From an uncultured Dorea sp. (GTDB lineage Bacteria > Bacillota > Clostridia > Lachnospirales > Lachnospiraceae), in assembly GCA_948844705.1 (NCBI GenBank), contig CAQNVT010000205.1:1-6120 (forward strand): DNA of 6,120 nucleotides, in the 5' to 3' direction. Below, piece after piece: positions 6,078-6,120 of this stretch. The translations under genes and the position numbers were made by a program. The notes under the pieces are model-generated. The model worked only from the letters and a program-made list of their open reading frames with translations. It was not told the origin of the DNA and did no database searches. The first letter of the stretch is position 1, and every line of letters starts with the position of its first letter.

Positions 6078-6120
6078 TGGAGGTTTCGCGTTTTGGATTG
6101 GAATTCAACCCATTCCTTAA
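6074..6120 (+). CDS. N-terminus of a putative ExeA/TniB-like AAA ATPase (cut by window end)
   Basis: The frame starts at ATG 6074 or ATG 6077 behind a strong AAGGGGGTGAG (6061-6071) and reads MMEVSRFGLEFNPFLK up to the window edge. The F-G-L-x-x-N-P-F pattern is the usual opening of ExeA/TniB-type AAA ATPases, and this close variant is one I associate with ATPases paired with DDE transposases in Clostridia. Such proteins act as target-selection or activator subunits in transposition. Only about 16 residues are visible, before any Walker motif, so the assignment rests on the N-terminal pattern and the overlap with an upstream stop codon. Confidence 0.5.
   Translation, partial: MMEVSRFGLEFNPFL

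Larger units (their letters stand above)
6010..6120 (+). mobile_element. Probable partial mobile element joined to smc
   Basis: From 6010 the sequence no longer matches what SMC proteins encode after GGS. It contains the end of one reading frame and the overlapping start of another that resembles a transposition ATPase. No target duplication or terminal inverted repeat can be judged because the right end lies outside the window. A 6-bp stem, ACGCTT (6025-6030) with AAGCGT (6036-6041), lies near the junction but is too short to call an element end. Confidence 0.5.

Noticed and set aside
6010..6120. Group II intron or intein interrupting smc
   Set aside because: There is no GUGYG-type intron start at the junction. 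An intein would continue in frame, but the frame stops at once.

Overview
The window looks like a chromosomal segment from a Gram-positive, mid-GC Clostridia bacterium, most likely of the Lachnospiraceae type. This rests on the gene order plsX-acpP-rnc-smc, the strong AGGAGG-type ribosome binding sites, a lipoprotein with a lipobox, and the style of the SMC and RNase III proteins. I could not run a search, so the family-level placement is a judgement.

Positions 1-557 hold no intact gene. They begin inside the receiver domain of a response regulator that loses its family resemblance after about 17 residues and stops at 106-108. Next come an intrinsic terminator (138-161), an isolated transcription unit with a sigma-A-like promoter (225-254) and a good ribosome binding site, a small reading frame that looks broken by two compensating frameshifts (298-459), and a strong two-way terminator (470-523). 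Positions 558-1865 encode an AT-rich S41-family peptidase lipoprotein. An exact 11-base direct repeat flanks it (516-526 and 1921-1931), which hints that it was inserted ahead of the conserved operon.

Positions 1918-6012 are the conserved block. A promoter at 1918-1946 drives plsX (acyl-phosphate formation for phospholipid synthesis) and then acpP (acyl carrier protein). A terminator hairpin at 3276-3306 separates these from rnc (RNase III) and smc (chromosome condensation). PlsX and ACP act together in lipid synthesis. rnc and smc share the operon by conserved linkage, and the hairpin probably lets ACP be made in excess over them.

The main anomaly is at the right edge. The smc frame runs cleanly to residue 660 inside the hinge domain, at the conserved GGS, and then meets a stop followed by unrelated sequence. 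Within 65 bases another gene starts with the residues MMEVSRFGLEFNPFLK, which resemble the N-terminus of an ExeA/TniB-like ATPase carried by DDE-transposase elements. Its start codon overlaps the stop of an upstream reading frame that is cut off at the smc junction. Either a truncated mobile element has split smc, or two contigs were wrongly joined at a repeat. No wholly new system is visible; the split smc, the decayed unit at 225-523 and the probable insertion upstream of plsX are the points worth checking.
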